Source: Incurvaria masculella (Eukaryota > Arthropoda > Insecta > Lepidoptera > Incurvariidae). From it: a stretch of DNA of 64,000 nucleotides. The notes beneath the pieces were generated by a model. The model did no database searches. It worked only from the letters and a program-made list of their open reading frames with translations, and was not told the origin of the DNA. Below are positions 51,700 through 62,533 of the stretch, one piece after another. The translations under genes and the position numbers were made by a program. The DNA is taken from positions 4,052,501 to 4,116,500 of the forward strand of contig OX335651.1 in the NCBI GenBank assembly GCA_946894095.1, read 5' to 3'. How positions within the stretch are numbered: position 1 is the first letter of the stretch; the number at the start of each line of letters is the position of its first letter.

Positions 51700-51947
51700 T
51701 CTGTCGGTCTGTTGCGTTTTCACGCGGAAACCGCTGAACCAATTTGGATGCATTTCGGTATAGAGATAGCCTGGACCTTGGAGAACGACATAGGTTAGGT
51801 TAGGTTAGGTTAGCGAAAATTAAACTCCCAACGATGAAATAGGCGATTAAATTATGTATGGGGAACTCATATAATATGCAGGAAATAATTCAGCCCGACA
51901 TCAGGTCAAAACGAAATTGACCCGAGCGAAGCCAAGTACCTCAGCTA
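51700..51947 (+). mobile_element. Helitron-like repeat with internal TTAGG run
   Basis: It starts CTGTCGGTCTGTTGCG, then CGCGGAAACCGCTGAACC, and ends CGAGCGAAGCCAAGTACCTC, AGCTAG (CTAG at 51944-51947). The same tail type recurs at about 30790-30818. A TAGGT run lies inside (51791-51813). Confidence 0.5.
51791..51813. repeat. Short interstitial TTAGG run
   Basis: Four TAGGT units plus TAG, the insect telomere motif, inside a dispersed repeat. Confidence 0.8.
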
Positions 51948-52320
51948 GTATGTAATTAACATTAAAACACACAAAAAATGGCTGTCAATTTTTCAATTTA
52001 CCCAATCTAATAATCTCGCAAAGCAAATTGCCCGACACGAACCAAAAAGTCACTTCGATGTCTCTAAAAGCCAGGCTAAGGCCTCCAAAATATTCATAAA
52101 TACAATCGAACCTCGGAGACACCGAAAGAGTCACAATAAATATGAAAGTATTAAAATTAGAGAAACTGGATAGGTTGGCGCTCATGCGAAGCGACGAGGT
52201 CGTTAAATTTGGGGTCGGCGAGTGCCCGGGGCGCAGTTCGCATCTGAACGAGGAACTCTCCGACAAACAATAGGTCGAAAAAAACACATTTTTACACATA
52301 AATTTTTATGTAACTGTTGA

Positions 52321-52565
52321 AATATGACTAATACCACACTTTCTGTCTTTGGTGGTCCTTGTCAGGCGGAACGACGACATCAAGTGCGTCAGCGGAAAGC
52401 AGTGGTTCCGCACCGCTGAGAGCCGGGAGGACTGGAGAAAAATTGGAGAGGCGTATGTCCAGCAGTGGACGCAAACACGCTGACTGTGTGACTGTCTTCA
52501 TATTGGCCCAACACACCATTTGGTATCCAGGTGCCATGCCAGGACCTTCCTTGTATTATTCCGGG
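52321..52565 (-). mobile_element. SINE fragment split by an RTE insertion
   Basis: GACTAATACCACACTTTCTGTC (52326-52347) and TATTGGCCCAACACACCATT through CCAGGACCTTCCTTGTATTA (52500-52559) are contiguous in intact SINEs. The 142-bp RTE tail plus one copy of CTGTCTT lies between them. Confidence 0.7.
52350..52491 (+). mobile_element. RTE-type LINE 3' end inserted into a SINE
   Basis: The fragment encodes the extreme RTE C-terminus (DWRKIGEAYVQQWTQTR and stop). It is flanked by the 7-bp direct repeat CTGTCTT (52343-52349 and 52492-52498) and splits a minus-oriented SINE. Only about 140 bp were copied, a strongly 5'-truncated insertion. Confidence 0.75.
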
Positions 52566-52999
52566 AGGTCACGACATCTTTGGTAACGATAAGGTTAATG
52601 GCTGAATCTGGGTTCGCATGTTAGAGACCAACCCTCTGATGCTATGTGTGTCGATCTGACTGCACCAAGTGGTTGCATTATCTAGATTGGCTATATAAAA
52701 TAGATATTGATATGTACCTGCTGATAAATATACTGATTGTCTAGATGCATTGTTACCTATTAATTATACAACAATAACCGGTCTTTTTTATGGAATACCT
52801 AAATATACCTTAAGTTATATCTGTAACCTAAATCGCAGCAATCGGAATGCAACCAAATATTTTTCAGTTTTGGTATTTCTAAGCAAGTATGTACGAATAC
52901 TTTCATGATGTCGCAGGCAGTCTGACACATTTAGGTTCGGAGGGTTGGTCTTTATCCTGTGAACCCAGTTTTATTTTTGTCGCGACCTCCTAGTCTATA

Positions 53000-53080
53000 T
53001 TGAACGGTTACATTAAACATGAACATAAAACACAGAAAATCGACATTGCTGCTGCGACCGTCGTTCATTCAATAGTTCCC
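53000..53080 (-). mobile_element. SINE body fragment
   Basis: It matches the inverted body: TTGAACGGTTACATTAAACA, ACACAGAAAATCGACATTGC, then GCGACCGTCGTTCATTCAAT. Confidence 0.45.
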
Positions 53081-53599
53081 GTTTCAGTTTCAATTTATTT
53101 ATTAGATCAGTGACGTAGCATAGGTCACTAGCAACCGGTGCGGATACCAAATTTTCCGCCCTTCTATTTTTGTGATTGATCACAAAATATGCCCTTTTTT
53201 CACGGATTTTTTTTCGCCACCTGTGAAATGCCGCCCCCGTCAAAGTGTACCCCGGTGCGGACCGCACCCTCCGCCTCCCCCATGCTACGCCACTGCATTA
53301 GATGTATATTACACACTCGGATTCGTCATTTTTTTTTCGTCCTACCACCTAAGTAAGTGAAGTAAAGACGAGTTGTAAATGGAGCTGATTATTTCATTCT
53401 AATTGAAGCAATTCGCAAACAAAACTATTTAACTATTCCAATGTTTTTTACAAAGCCTTAAAATACGCATGCGTGCATACAATTGTGTTCGTAAACGGCA
53501 GTTCCCAAAAGAATATCACGTAAAACTAACTCGCCGGGTGCGATGCAACTAAAAATCAGATTTAATCCCTGAGTTGCCTGTGTTCACCCCGCGGGTTAA
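53081..53599. other. Unassigned
   Basis: No feature seen between the SINE fragment and the GC island. Confidence 0.45.
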
Positions 53600-53760
53600 T
53601 TTATCACGGTAGCCCACCAGAGTTGACATATCGTACGAATCCCTCACGCGCCGTGCCCTTATAAACGAGAGCTGCCCACATTTTTCATTTCGCGTCCCGC
53701 CCGCTCCGTTCCAGAAGATATTCCCGCGCCGTCTACGTCACGAATGCTGCTCGTCTATTA
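53600..53760 (+). promoter_or_regulatory. Candidate TATA promoter in a GC-rich island
   Basis: TATAAA at 53660-53665 is followed 27 bp later by TCATTT (53685-53690), which fits the arthropod initiator pattern TCAKTY. Downstream DNA is CpG-rich (CGCGTCCCGCCCGCTCCG). No exon could be attached to it on the plus strand. Confidence 0.25.
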
Positions 53761-54755
53761 ATTTAACGCAAACAACATTTTTTTCCAAGTCAGCAGGTGT
53801 TCGTTTCACTGGGCACTTTTTTCCATCGCGGCGCAGAACATTTTTTTGGGAAAATATTTGTTGATTTTTCGCGTTCGCACGAATGAAATCTAATTGATCA
53901 GTCGACGCCACGAGGGTGCTGATTGGTCGGTTTCGATAATGTCACGGACTGAATTGCGGAGTTCATTAAATGGGCAAATGAAACATGAAACATACTTTTA
54001 CGTGCATGTATTTTAAGGTGTCTTGAAGGAATAAAATGATTTGTTCAATGCCTAATGATGGTACTAATGAAAATGAAATGAAATGAAAAAAATAAATTAA
54101 AAGAAAAATGTTTTACTAACCATATAATAAAGCCATGAAAAAGATTTGATTGTTTACGAAATAATTTAATTATCCATAACCATGTATACACAATGCTCCA
54201 TAAACTAACGCGCCGACTGTACTATCGGGAGCAGTAAGTATTTCAGTAAAAACATTCAGTTAAGTTTCAATTAGGCGGATAAGGCATTTCTGGTAAGTAT
54301 TTATAGCAAAAATCGTTTTGAAGTAAAATTACAGCATTTTCTTATCTCAAAATAAAAATAATTTAAATCTGTTCTATGACAAACATAATTAATGTTTACA
54401 ACATTGGTGTAGTTTGTAAAAAAGTGAGGGTGTATGTGACGGTGTAAGCGATAAGGTGTGTGCATGTGTGCACTAACGAATTAATTATATTTCATCCTTT
54501 TTTATTTTAGGTCTTCGTTTAGTATAAAACATTACTTTTAATAATATGACGATTACTTGACAGATGACTACCGGTGATATTTCTTGCATCGCTCAACTGG
54601 CCCCCAATTTTTTTTCTTATATTATTTATGTTAAACATTAGTTTTACATACATACAGCCGCTAACGCTATAGACACCAACTAAATAATTAATAACTTATT
54701 ATTGGTGAAATATTCAGGCTTCACAATTACCCTCCCCACATATTTGACTTCGACC
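53761..54755. other. Unassigned
   Basis: AT-rich; no feature seen. Confidence 0.5.
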
Positions 54756-54790
54756 CACCAACTATGTCCTTACAAATGACATAGTTGGTG
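54756..54790. repeat. 13-bp perfect hairpin
   Basis: CACCAACTATGTC and GACATAGTTGGTG are separated by 9 bases. Confidence 0.7.
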
Positions 54791-55131
54791 TATACTGTGA
54801 TGCTCTCTGTACCTAGTACAGTCCGTATCGTTTCTTATTTGTTCCATAAAATTAACATAAAGTTTTGTGTTCACTTGGTGAGACCGTATATTTGTGCTCG
54901 GGTGCCAGAAATGGCACATGTCATGATGTTTATTTTTATTTTTCTAAGCAGCAAGTTATTTTCAGATTTAAACAGATTTCAAGTTTATTGGGTAAAACCC
55001 TCAGTTAATTCGATGTTTAAATATAAATGTTAACACGCAAAGTAGATATATTATACAGTGCGTGAATAATCATGGAGTTTTTAATCGCAAAACCGGAAGA
55101 AACCACTCGCACTGATTACTCTGCTTTTGTG

Positions 55132-55377
55132 CTGCAGGCCTATTCCTGGCATTCAGTAATCAGGAATCAGTAATCAGGAATCAATCCTGAGTCTAGAAAA
55201 CCGCTTTTGTAGCGGTTTTCAAAGCGATTTTCATGACGAAAATATTCCGGAGCATAATTTTTTTAATCAATCAAGTTTTTCCGTAGAAAAACTCGCCTTG
55301 AAAATCGCTATAAAACCTGTTTTCTAGTCTCAGGATTACTGATTCCTGATTACTGAATGCCAGGAATAGACCTGCAG
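55132..55377. mobile_element. Foldback MITE with about 90-bp arms
   Basis: The left end CTGCAGGCCTATTCCTGGCA and the right end TGCCAGGAATAGACCTGCAG are inverted; the arms continue through TCAGTAATCAGGAATC, duplicated on the left side only, and GAAAACCGC. No coding potential. Confidence 0.8.
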
Positions 55378-56326
55378 TACTATGATTTTGTTCCAGGCGT
55401 TTTTCATCAAATTGTATACGCGTTACATAATCGGATCGGTGAGAGGATTTGTAAACCCCAGGATAGGTACATAAAGAAAGGTCCGAAATCTCTTCGCCCT
55501 CGGGAGTATCACTTATCCCCCACGAGGGTCGGTCACTTCAAAACATGAAAAACAAAACGAAAATGGCCTTTTGTGCAGAGCAGGTAGCTACAATTCTTAA
55601 GCATTTAAATACTTACGAACGAATAGGCAAGAAATGCTTGTGTCACAATTTTTACCAAAAAAATCTGGTGTAAAAATTTAAACCTAATACTACATACTTA
55701 CTTATGAATGTGATAAGTATTTAGAATCGACCGTGAAGCAGGGATACATTAATTAAAGAAAGAAAGCTGTATACAGAATAGCTTAAGGGCGTGACAAGAG
55801 CCGATTGCGTTTACTTAGAGAAGGACGTAAGTAAAACAACATTTAATTATTTTTAAAAATATCTACATTGAATTTTGATATTTAGAAAAGTTAATATTTA
55901 GATTGATGGTCTAGCTATATTTTAAAGATAAAACTGTAAGTCTGTTTTCACATTAGACAAATATTCATACATTTTCATAAAAAAAGTTTGAATAAAAAGA
56001 ATGAGCTTCATATTTTTACCGTTATCGGTTTCAAATATAGCTATGCGATCAATGCATCTATCATCTTTTTAAAATTTAAAAATAAGTAGTAGTTATTTAA
56101 AAAATAATAAAATATGGTTTTACTTACCTCCTTATGGAACTGAATTCAATCAGGTGTTATCACGCCCTTAAGAGGAAATTGAGGGATCGAGTTCCATACA
56201 ATAGCTCGTTCTTGTTTCGTTAGGGATGTTTTTTTAATAGTCAGATAAACATGAGAGCTATGTCTATACATCTTTGTTTTTTTTTGATAAATTTACTTAT
56301 ATACGCGTTTTAATATTTTAAATTTA
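55378..56326. other. Unassigned
   Basis: CTTAAGGGCGTGACAAGAGC at about 55783 and TGTTATCACGCCCTTAAGAG at 56155-56174 are inverted over GGGCGTGA, perhaps the ends of a 390-bp element. Confidence 0.4.
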
Positions 56327-56742
56327 GTGGATCGTAGCTTAGAGGCGCGGGGACTTGCCTCGCCTCGCACACCAGAGGTCTGGGTTCAAATCGTCGCCCC
56401 GACATACACCACTTTCTTTCTCTTTCTGAGTTCGATAAGTGAATTAAGTCACGAATGCAGCCTGCTCTATAGTTAGGAATCCATGTAAAACTGTAGATCC
56501 CCTTCTCGTACTAGGTGGTAGGGTTTAAGCCCGCCCGGGTTGGTACCATCGCATTCCAAGAAAAGATGGTCGAAGCGGCAATGATAAATTGTCCGTGTTT
56601 TCCATCCAGTTCAATGTAGCCGTGCTCCTAAAGGTAAGGTCCTGGCATGACACCTAAATCCTGCGGGAATGTGGTGTATTGGACTAACATCATTACGGTA
56701 GTTGTGTGGTATTAGCGTTCCATGTCAGGTTGCATGAAAAAA
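56327..56742 (+). mobile_element. tRNA-headed SINE, full length
   Basis: A-box TAGCTTAGAGG lies at 56335-56345 and B-box GGTTCAAATCG at 56393-56403, a normal spacing for a tRNA-derived polymerase III promoter. A TTTCTTTCTCTTTCTGAG linker follows, then the shared body. Confidence 0.87.
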
Positions 56743-57039
56743 GCCTTTTCCATTTAATCCCAAACTCTTTGCCAAATTTCATGAATCTTTCGAAATATTT
56801 ATATGTGTACTTTCGCAATTCCATCTCGTTCTGCTCTAACTCGAGCAGGTGACATCGTCATAAACAGGGGCATTAACCAAGTTTACTCCAGTGTTTAAGA
56901 TGAACGCTACGGACCTTAAAGCTACAAACGAAAAAGGAGTTACGAAATTAAAACAGGCTGTGAGTTACTACCTGGGGGACTTAACTTAACTTACAATATT
57001 TATTAGGCGAGAAATTCTTGCTTCGTCGATTTCGGCACC

Positions 57040-57425
57040 TTTTTTTTTTTTTTATGTGACTGTACATGGATGGCTAATACCACAAGTTCTGTCATGGTAT
57101 TAGCCCAACACACCACATGGGAACTAGGTGCCATGCCAGGACCTTCCTTATATTGCACGGCTACATTGAACTGGATGGAAAACACGGACAATTTTCATTG
57201 CCGCTTCGACCATCGTTCATCCAATGCGATGGTACCAACCCGGGCGGGATAAACCCTACCACCTAGTAAGTAAGGAAGGGGACCTACAGCTTAACGTGGA
57301 ATCCGAACCACGGCCAGCCTCTCTCAACGGTCGAATGGTCACCCATCCAAGACCAGACCGGACCCAGCGTTGCTTAACTTCGGAGAGCGATCGCCGAAGT
57401 GTCGCGCCACTGTGCCACCGAGGCT
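57040..57425 (-). mobile_element. 5S rRNA-headed SINE, full length
   Basis: Nearly identical to the three other young copies, with about 14 T at its left end. It lies about 300 bp from the tRNA-headed SINE at 56327-56742, tail to tail. Confidence 0.92.
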
Positions 57426-60357
57426 GACAAAAATCCTTGCTAAAATCTAAGTACCGTACCATCTGGCTTTTTATAAAATATTGCTACATAATCTTGTATT
57501 AAGAGATTAATATATTATATTATGATTTATATTATTGGAGTAACTAAAAGCCTAATCTTTTAACTAATCTTGATCACTACTTGTGAACTTGTTTTATAAT
57601 TCTAATTTATTTCCTCTGGCAAATCTGCCAGTAGGTTATTATAAATATTTGTACTATTAATCTGCACGTTATTGAATTATCATTTAGAGTTAGCAGGTTG
57701 CTAAATGTGTTTTTTTCCTCGTCAAATATTCATGGTCCATGATTCGAAATGATCATTTAGTTTACGGTAATTTTTACAAAAGAGCTGCCTTTATGTCCCA
57801 GAGACAGCTCTTAACGTGCTGAATAAAATATTTGTAAATAACAAACTTCATTTTGGTCTAACGTGAAGCATTAAAATAAAGTAAATAGAGCAATAATTAT
57901 AATCTTTTGTTTTCCATAAATGTCTTTCTCCATTTATTTCATCTAAGAATGAGATAACAAGACGGAATCTGGAATGAAGTGGAACAAGGGAAGAATCGCC
58001 GATTAACTTAAACAAACTAAAATATTTTCATTTATTCAGTAAATCTTCTCATCGTTATCTACGTATAGCACTTCTATGTTTATTGTTCGACTATTCGTGC
58101 CTTGAGGCTAAAGCTCTTATTTGAGGTTGTAAAGTCATCGAAACGTTTTGTAGCACAGAAGGAATTTCGTCGTACTGTTAATTACAATGTAAGCTTCACT
58201 TCAGTACAAATGTAATTTCGACAAAACATTACTTGCTGGACCCTTTCAGAAAGCTCACTTGGCCTTTGTAACTTTGGTATTTCATGAGACTGGTGTTTAT
58301 TTATGTTTGTATTTTAACATTATTATAGCTTCATCACACATTGTCCTAGGAATGGTTGGCACCTCAAGAGCACTAGCACTTCTGCTACAGACACGCGTGT
58401 TTTTAACATCTAGTAGATGAATTAACAATTCATCAATCATATAATAATGTTATATGTAGTTGGCCTAGGTTTCCTGGTAACGACAACACCCACTTCTGGC
58501 TCTTCAAATATTTGTTTCGTTAAAATGAAACTATTTTTCGTTTCCTTTTTCATTTGATCATACTTGTTCTATTTATATACTTCTTCTTCTTTGTTCTTTT
58601 TACGTTCTGTTACATACTTGTTCTATCAAATTTCTCGATTATTATTACCTTAACATACTTGTTATATCTCATTTCTCGATTTATATATAGAATCAACTGT
58701 AATGTCATTTTAACTTCTAAGCTATCTTAGCTGTCTATTCTGTCTAGTATATTATTTTATTGTTTCTTAATATTAAATGATAATATATTTTGCAATCGTC
58801 AAGTTCATTCATTTAACAGGCTATATACTTCAAATTTGTACAAAAATTGTTTAAAATATATCGTTCTGTCAATAGGCTTATACCTTGAGAACCACACCAT
58901 ATATGCATTCTTCTTGGTTCTTCCAATCAATTATGTGGTTCTTACAATTGCGCTAAGTCACTTTACGGGGCTGTCTGGGAAAAAAGTGGAGGTAAAACCG
59001 GCAATTTTTGCTTTAAAATAAACTCTATCTTAATACTCGTGATAATATGAGCTTCATTAGGCTTAACGTTTGAATCACCAAAAATATATTCCCTCTAGGA
59101 GCCCCCACCCCCTTGCTCGAGTGATCCCGAATAGTTATTGCAGAATCCATCCAGACAGTCAAATAAATTGTCCGGACCGTGGGGGGTTATTTGTGAGCGT
59201 CGTCTCAGGTAGATAATGAATGTCAGGGTTGCCAGACACGCGAGGAGTAGACAGAACTCTGGGAACATCCGCACATGTCGGCGAATAAAATAAATTACCA
59301 AAACTTCGGAAGTGTGGGCACGTCCAGTAGCGAGGGGCCCGGGTTTGGTTCTTGGACTATGTTCTAATTGTAGAAAAGGTTCAGATTTTTTTTATAATAT
59401 GTAATTTTGGTTAGAATGTGCATACAATTTACGGCCGCTAGTAACGGATCAAACGAAAAGTGTTGAGAGGTAATTTGCAATTAACATCACCCCAAATACG
59501 GTTACCCAATTTTAGATTACATACTAGAAGCTATAGTAAATTTAATTAAATTTTTTTTAAAATTTCTTCTCGCTGAGAAAAAAAAAGAATATTCTGTGCT
59601 AAATGATTATGCGTCTGTAAACCATATTATGTTGTTTGATAAGATTTTATTTATTTTCCACAACATTAAATTTGCTATAACTCCATGAATTTAAAATTGG
59701 GTATTCATATATGGGATGATTTAGATTACAAATTACCTCCTATCATTACTTTTCATTTGATCGACGATTTTGGAAACTAAACAATAGTGAAGACACGATT
59801 CTTCTATTACTATAAGGCACCACTTTCTGAGTTGCATAATTCGTTATGAAAACGAGTGGAAACATTGGTTGGGCATTAAGACCGTACTGTTGAGGATTTG
59901 AGTAGTGAAGATGATAAGAGCCAGCAACTTGACAGACTTGGCTGAGACGCGTCGGCCAAATAGGGAACTTTCGCGTGGATTGCTGTTTTTCGGTGGAATT
60001 CGAAAAGTTTTGATGGAATTTGTAGAAAACAATGTCTCTAGTTTATTAATCAGTTTCTTCGCTATACGGGTATATGATTATACGTTATGTAATTGTTACG
60101 GTTCTTAAAGTTTAAAAGATACTCAGATTTTCAGAAGAAACATTACAGTTTATATTGAAAATAGCGATAGGTCTTTAGCGAATATGAAAATGACGACTCG
60201 CTAGGCCGGAGTGAAAGACGTGTGTTTCGGTTGAAGATCGTATATTCACTAAATTATATTGGCGTGCGCGCGCGGCGCACGTAAAGAAATATAGCTGACG
60301 ACGCAGCAGTCAGGTTACACATAATGTAGCTTACGCTACAGGTCGTTCGCGAACGAA
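57426..60357. other. Unassigned, 2.9 kb
   Basis: AT-rich except 59095-59350. TTGTTCTAT phrases recur at 58560-58640. No coding or repeat family recognised. Confidence 0.45.
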
Positions 60358-60572
60358 CGGGTCAATAGACCCGGGTCGCCTGCAGTGAATGACCGACCGG
60401 GTCTTTTGTTCGTAGAGACCCGTGTATTTGCGATCCGTGTCTCTGCGACCCGTGCGAAAAGACCCGGATCGCGAACCAATCCAAAGACTCGGGTCACGAA
60501 CGAAACAGAAGATTCGGGTCGCGAATTTGTCTAAGACTGGGGTTGTACGCACGGAATATGACCGAACGGGTC
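60358..60572. repeat. Cluster of ten GACCCG/CGGGTC hexamers
   Basis: The hexamer or its complement begins at 60358, 60368, 60372, 60398, 60418, 60447, 60461, 60490, 60515 and 60567, mostly in the context GCGACCCGGGTCTT or GATTCGGGTCGCGA. Spacing is irregular (4-52 bp). GACCGAACGGGTCATTTGG at the right resembles the left CGAACGGGTCAATAG. No ORF fits. It could be the sub-terminal binding array of an unclassified transposon. Confidence 0.7.
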
Positions 60573-60617
60573 ATTTGGTCGCGCGACAATATGGCAAATA
60601 TCATACCTAAACTCAAG

Positions 60618-60690
60618 ATATTAGCCCAACATACCGCATTCCCGAAGGAAATAGAAGGTGTTATGCCAAGACCTTCCCTACAGTACTTCG
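60618..60690 (-). mobile_element. SINE 3' fragment next to the GACCCG cluster
   Basis: ATATTAGCCCAACATACCGC, ATTCCCGAAGGAAATAG and CCAAGACCTTCCCTACAG match the inverted 3' third of the tRNA-headed SINE. Confidence 0.5.
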
Positions 60691-61745
60691 AAAATATATT
60701 TTTTATGAATAGCGCAACATATTAACGGTTTGCAAACAGGAACCCATCGAATTACAACCGCTTTAGAACTTTCACAGGGTCTGCGAAAACCATCCCGGCA
60801 GGACATTTGCTTTTTTAAAATATGTTTTAAAGACATGTAGTTATACTTTGGGGAACATAGTTCTTCTCTTAAATTGGTTTGCTTGATAGTTTGTTTTGAT
60901 TGACTTTTTGTTTTTTTATGAATTTTCTAGTAGACGTGAAAGTTTGTATTAATGTTTGGATGTTTGTTACTCTTTTAGGCAAAAACTACTGAACAAATTT
61001 GTATGAAACGTAACAGTAATACAGCTTGTATATCGAAATAGCATACAGGCTATAATTTATAAATATAATATTATGTAAACTGGCCAAAATTAACATATCT
61101 CGGCGTGGGCTGCATGAACTGTTGGAGTTAAAAAAAAAATGTTTTGCGTTAAACAGTTCTTAAAGACACGGTATATATATACGTCCACGACAACATATAT
61201 TTACATTTTGTTTGAAAGCCATTATAGTCAAAAGAGTGAACATGAAATAATTGAAATTGGATACTGTCTGAATGTACCGATTTGTAATTTTTTTAATGTT
61301 CTCGATAGTTCCAGTAAGGATTAAGATCACGCTCGGGTCCAAAAAGACACTTACCTGAGCGGAACTGGGTACCTCAGAAGACAGAATGTCATTAGATAGA
61401 ATGTTTCTCTATTTAATGAAATATAATTTCATATACCATTCGTTAAAAAAATGAGACGCTTTAAAAATATTTATTTCAAAGGCAGGAATCGAACGATGTA
61501 TTGGGCATGGTATAGGGAGAATATAGGGACAACGTGGCCTTCCGACAAGCCATATTGACATAGGAGGCATTCGCCCAATACTCCGCATTCCGAGGACCTA
61601 TGAGATGGCGAATTGTTGTAATTCCTGAACGTTGGCTTATCAAAACCGCAGAGCAATACATATTACTATACTGAGCCTGACATACGGTTAATTAATCTGT
61701 TATACATATACCACAATGATTTGTGCCTGCCTTACCTAGGATATG
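60691..61745. other. Unassigned with repeat traces
   Basis: GCTCGGGTCCAAAAAGACAC, GAACTGGGTACCTCAG near 61331-61375 is the CTCAGCTAG-type tail; CGCCCAATACTCCGCATTCC at about 61570 is a small SINE remnant. Confidence 0.4.
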
Positions 61746-62090
61746 TTATAAATCCCCGCCCCGATCAAACATCCCTTTCTTTCTCTTTCCGTTAGATAAG
61801 TGCCTTTCGTCGCGAATGCGAGCTGCTTCATGGTTCAGAATCCATGTAAAACTTTAGGCGGTAGGGCTAAAGGCCGCCCGAGTTGGTACCATTGCATTGG
61901 ATGAAAAGATGGTCGAAGCGGAAAATAAAAATTGTCCGTGTTTTCCATCCAGTTTAGTGTAGCAGTGATCATAAAGGGAAGGTCCTGGCATGGCACCGAA
62001 TTCCTTCGGTAATGTGGTCTAATGGGATAATATCATAACGGTGGTTGTGTGATATTAGTGAACCATGTCAAGCTGCATAAAAAAAATATC
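61746..62090 (+). mobile_element. tRNA-headed SINE, 5'-truncated
   Basis: It starts in the last part of the head (ATCCCCGCCCCGATC), keeps the CTTTCTTTCTCTTTCCG linker and the full body, and ends in GCATAAAAAAA. The A and B boxes are missing or degraded. Confidence 0.75.
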
Positions 62091-62300
62091 ACCCATTTTA
62101 AGCTGTGACGATTTTCTATTCTAATTCAATGTATCAATAAATTAATAAAAAAGTGACATAAGACAGTGTTCTCATGTCAATTATTGCGTGCACATAATAA
62201 AGTGGTCAAATATAATATTTAAGGAAATTATAAGAAAACATTGAGCATTAATATCAAAATGATTGCTAGCTAACGATACGTAACCAATTTTATTAAATAA

Positions 62301-62530
62301 CTAGCAGCCCGTCCCGACTTTGCACGGGCATAATATAATTTAAAACAATATTATTTTAACACAATGATACACAAATATACCCTTTTTACGTACGCATATA
62401 CCTACATTGTAATATTTGAAATAAAAAAAACTTAGACATAATTAAATTTTTTTGTGAACATAATTTTCAATTGAAAATCATAAAAACAATTTAAGTCACT
62501 TATTTAATAGGATAACTAAATGTATAACAT
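62301..62530 (-). mobile_element. Helitron-like 3' end fragment
   Basis: CTAGCAGCCCGTCCCGACTT (62301-62320) and the next 120 bp are the inverse of the 3' end at 23870-23998. The remainder is missing; a mariner starts at 62534. Confidence 0.6.
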
Positions 62531-62533
62531 ATA

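Noticed and set aside
51791..51813. Telomeric TTAGG repeat as a sign of a chromosome end or fusion
   Set aside because: Only four units, lying inside a dispersed repeat where a TAGGTTA-like phrase is expected; more likely local slippage.
36765..57427. Repeated short proteins such as MRWYQPxRDKPYHLVSKEGD
   Set aside because: They are translations of SINE bodies on one strand and not conserved genes.
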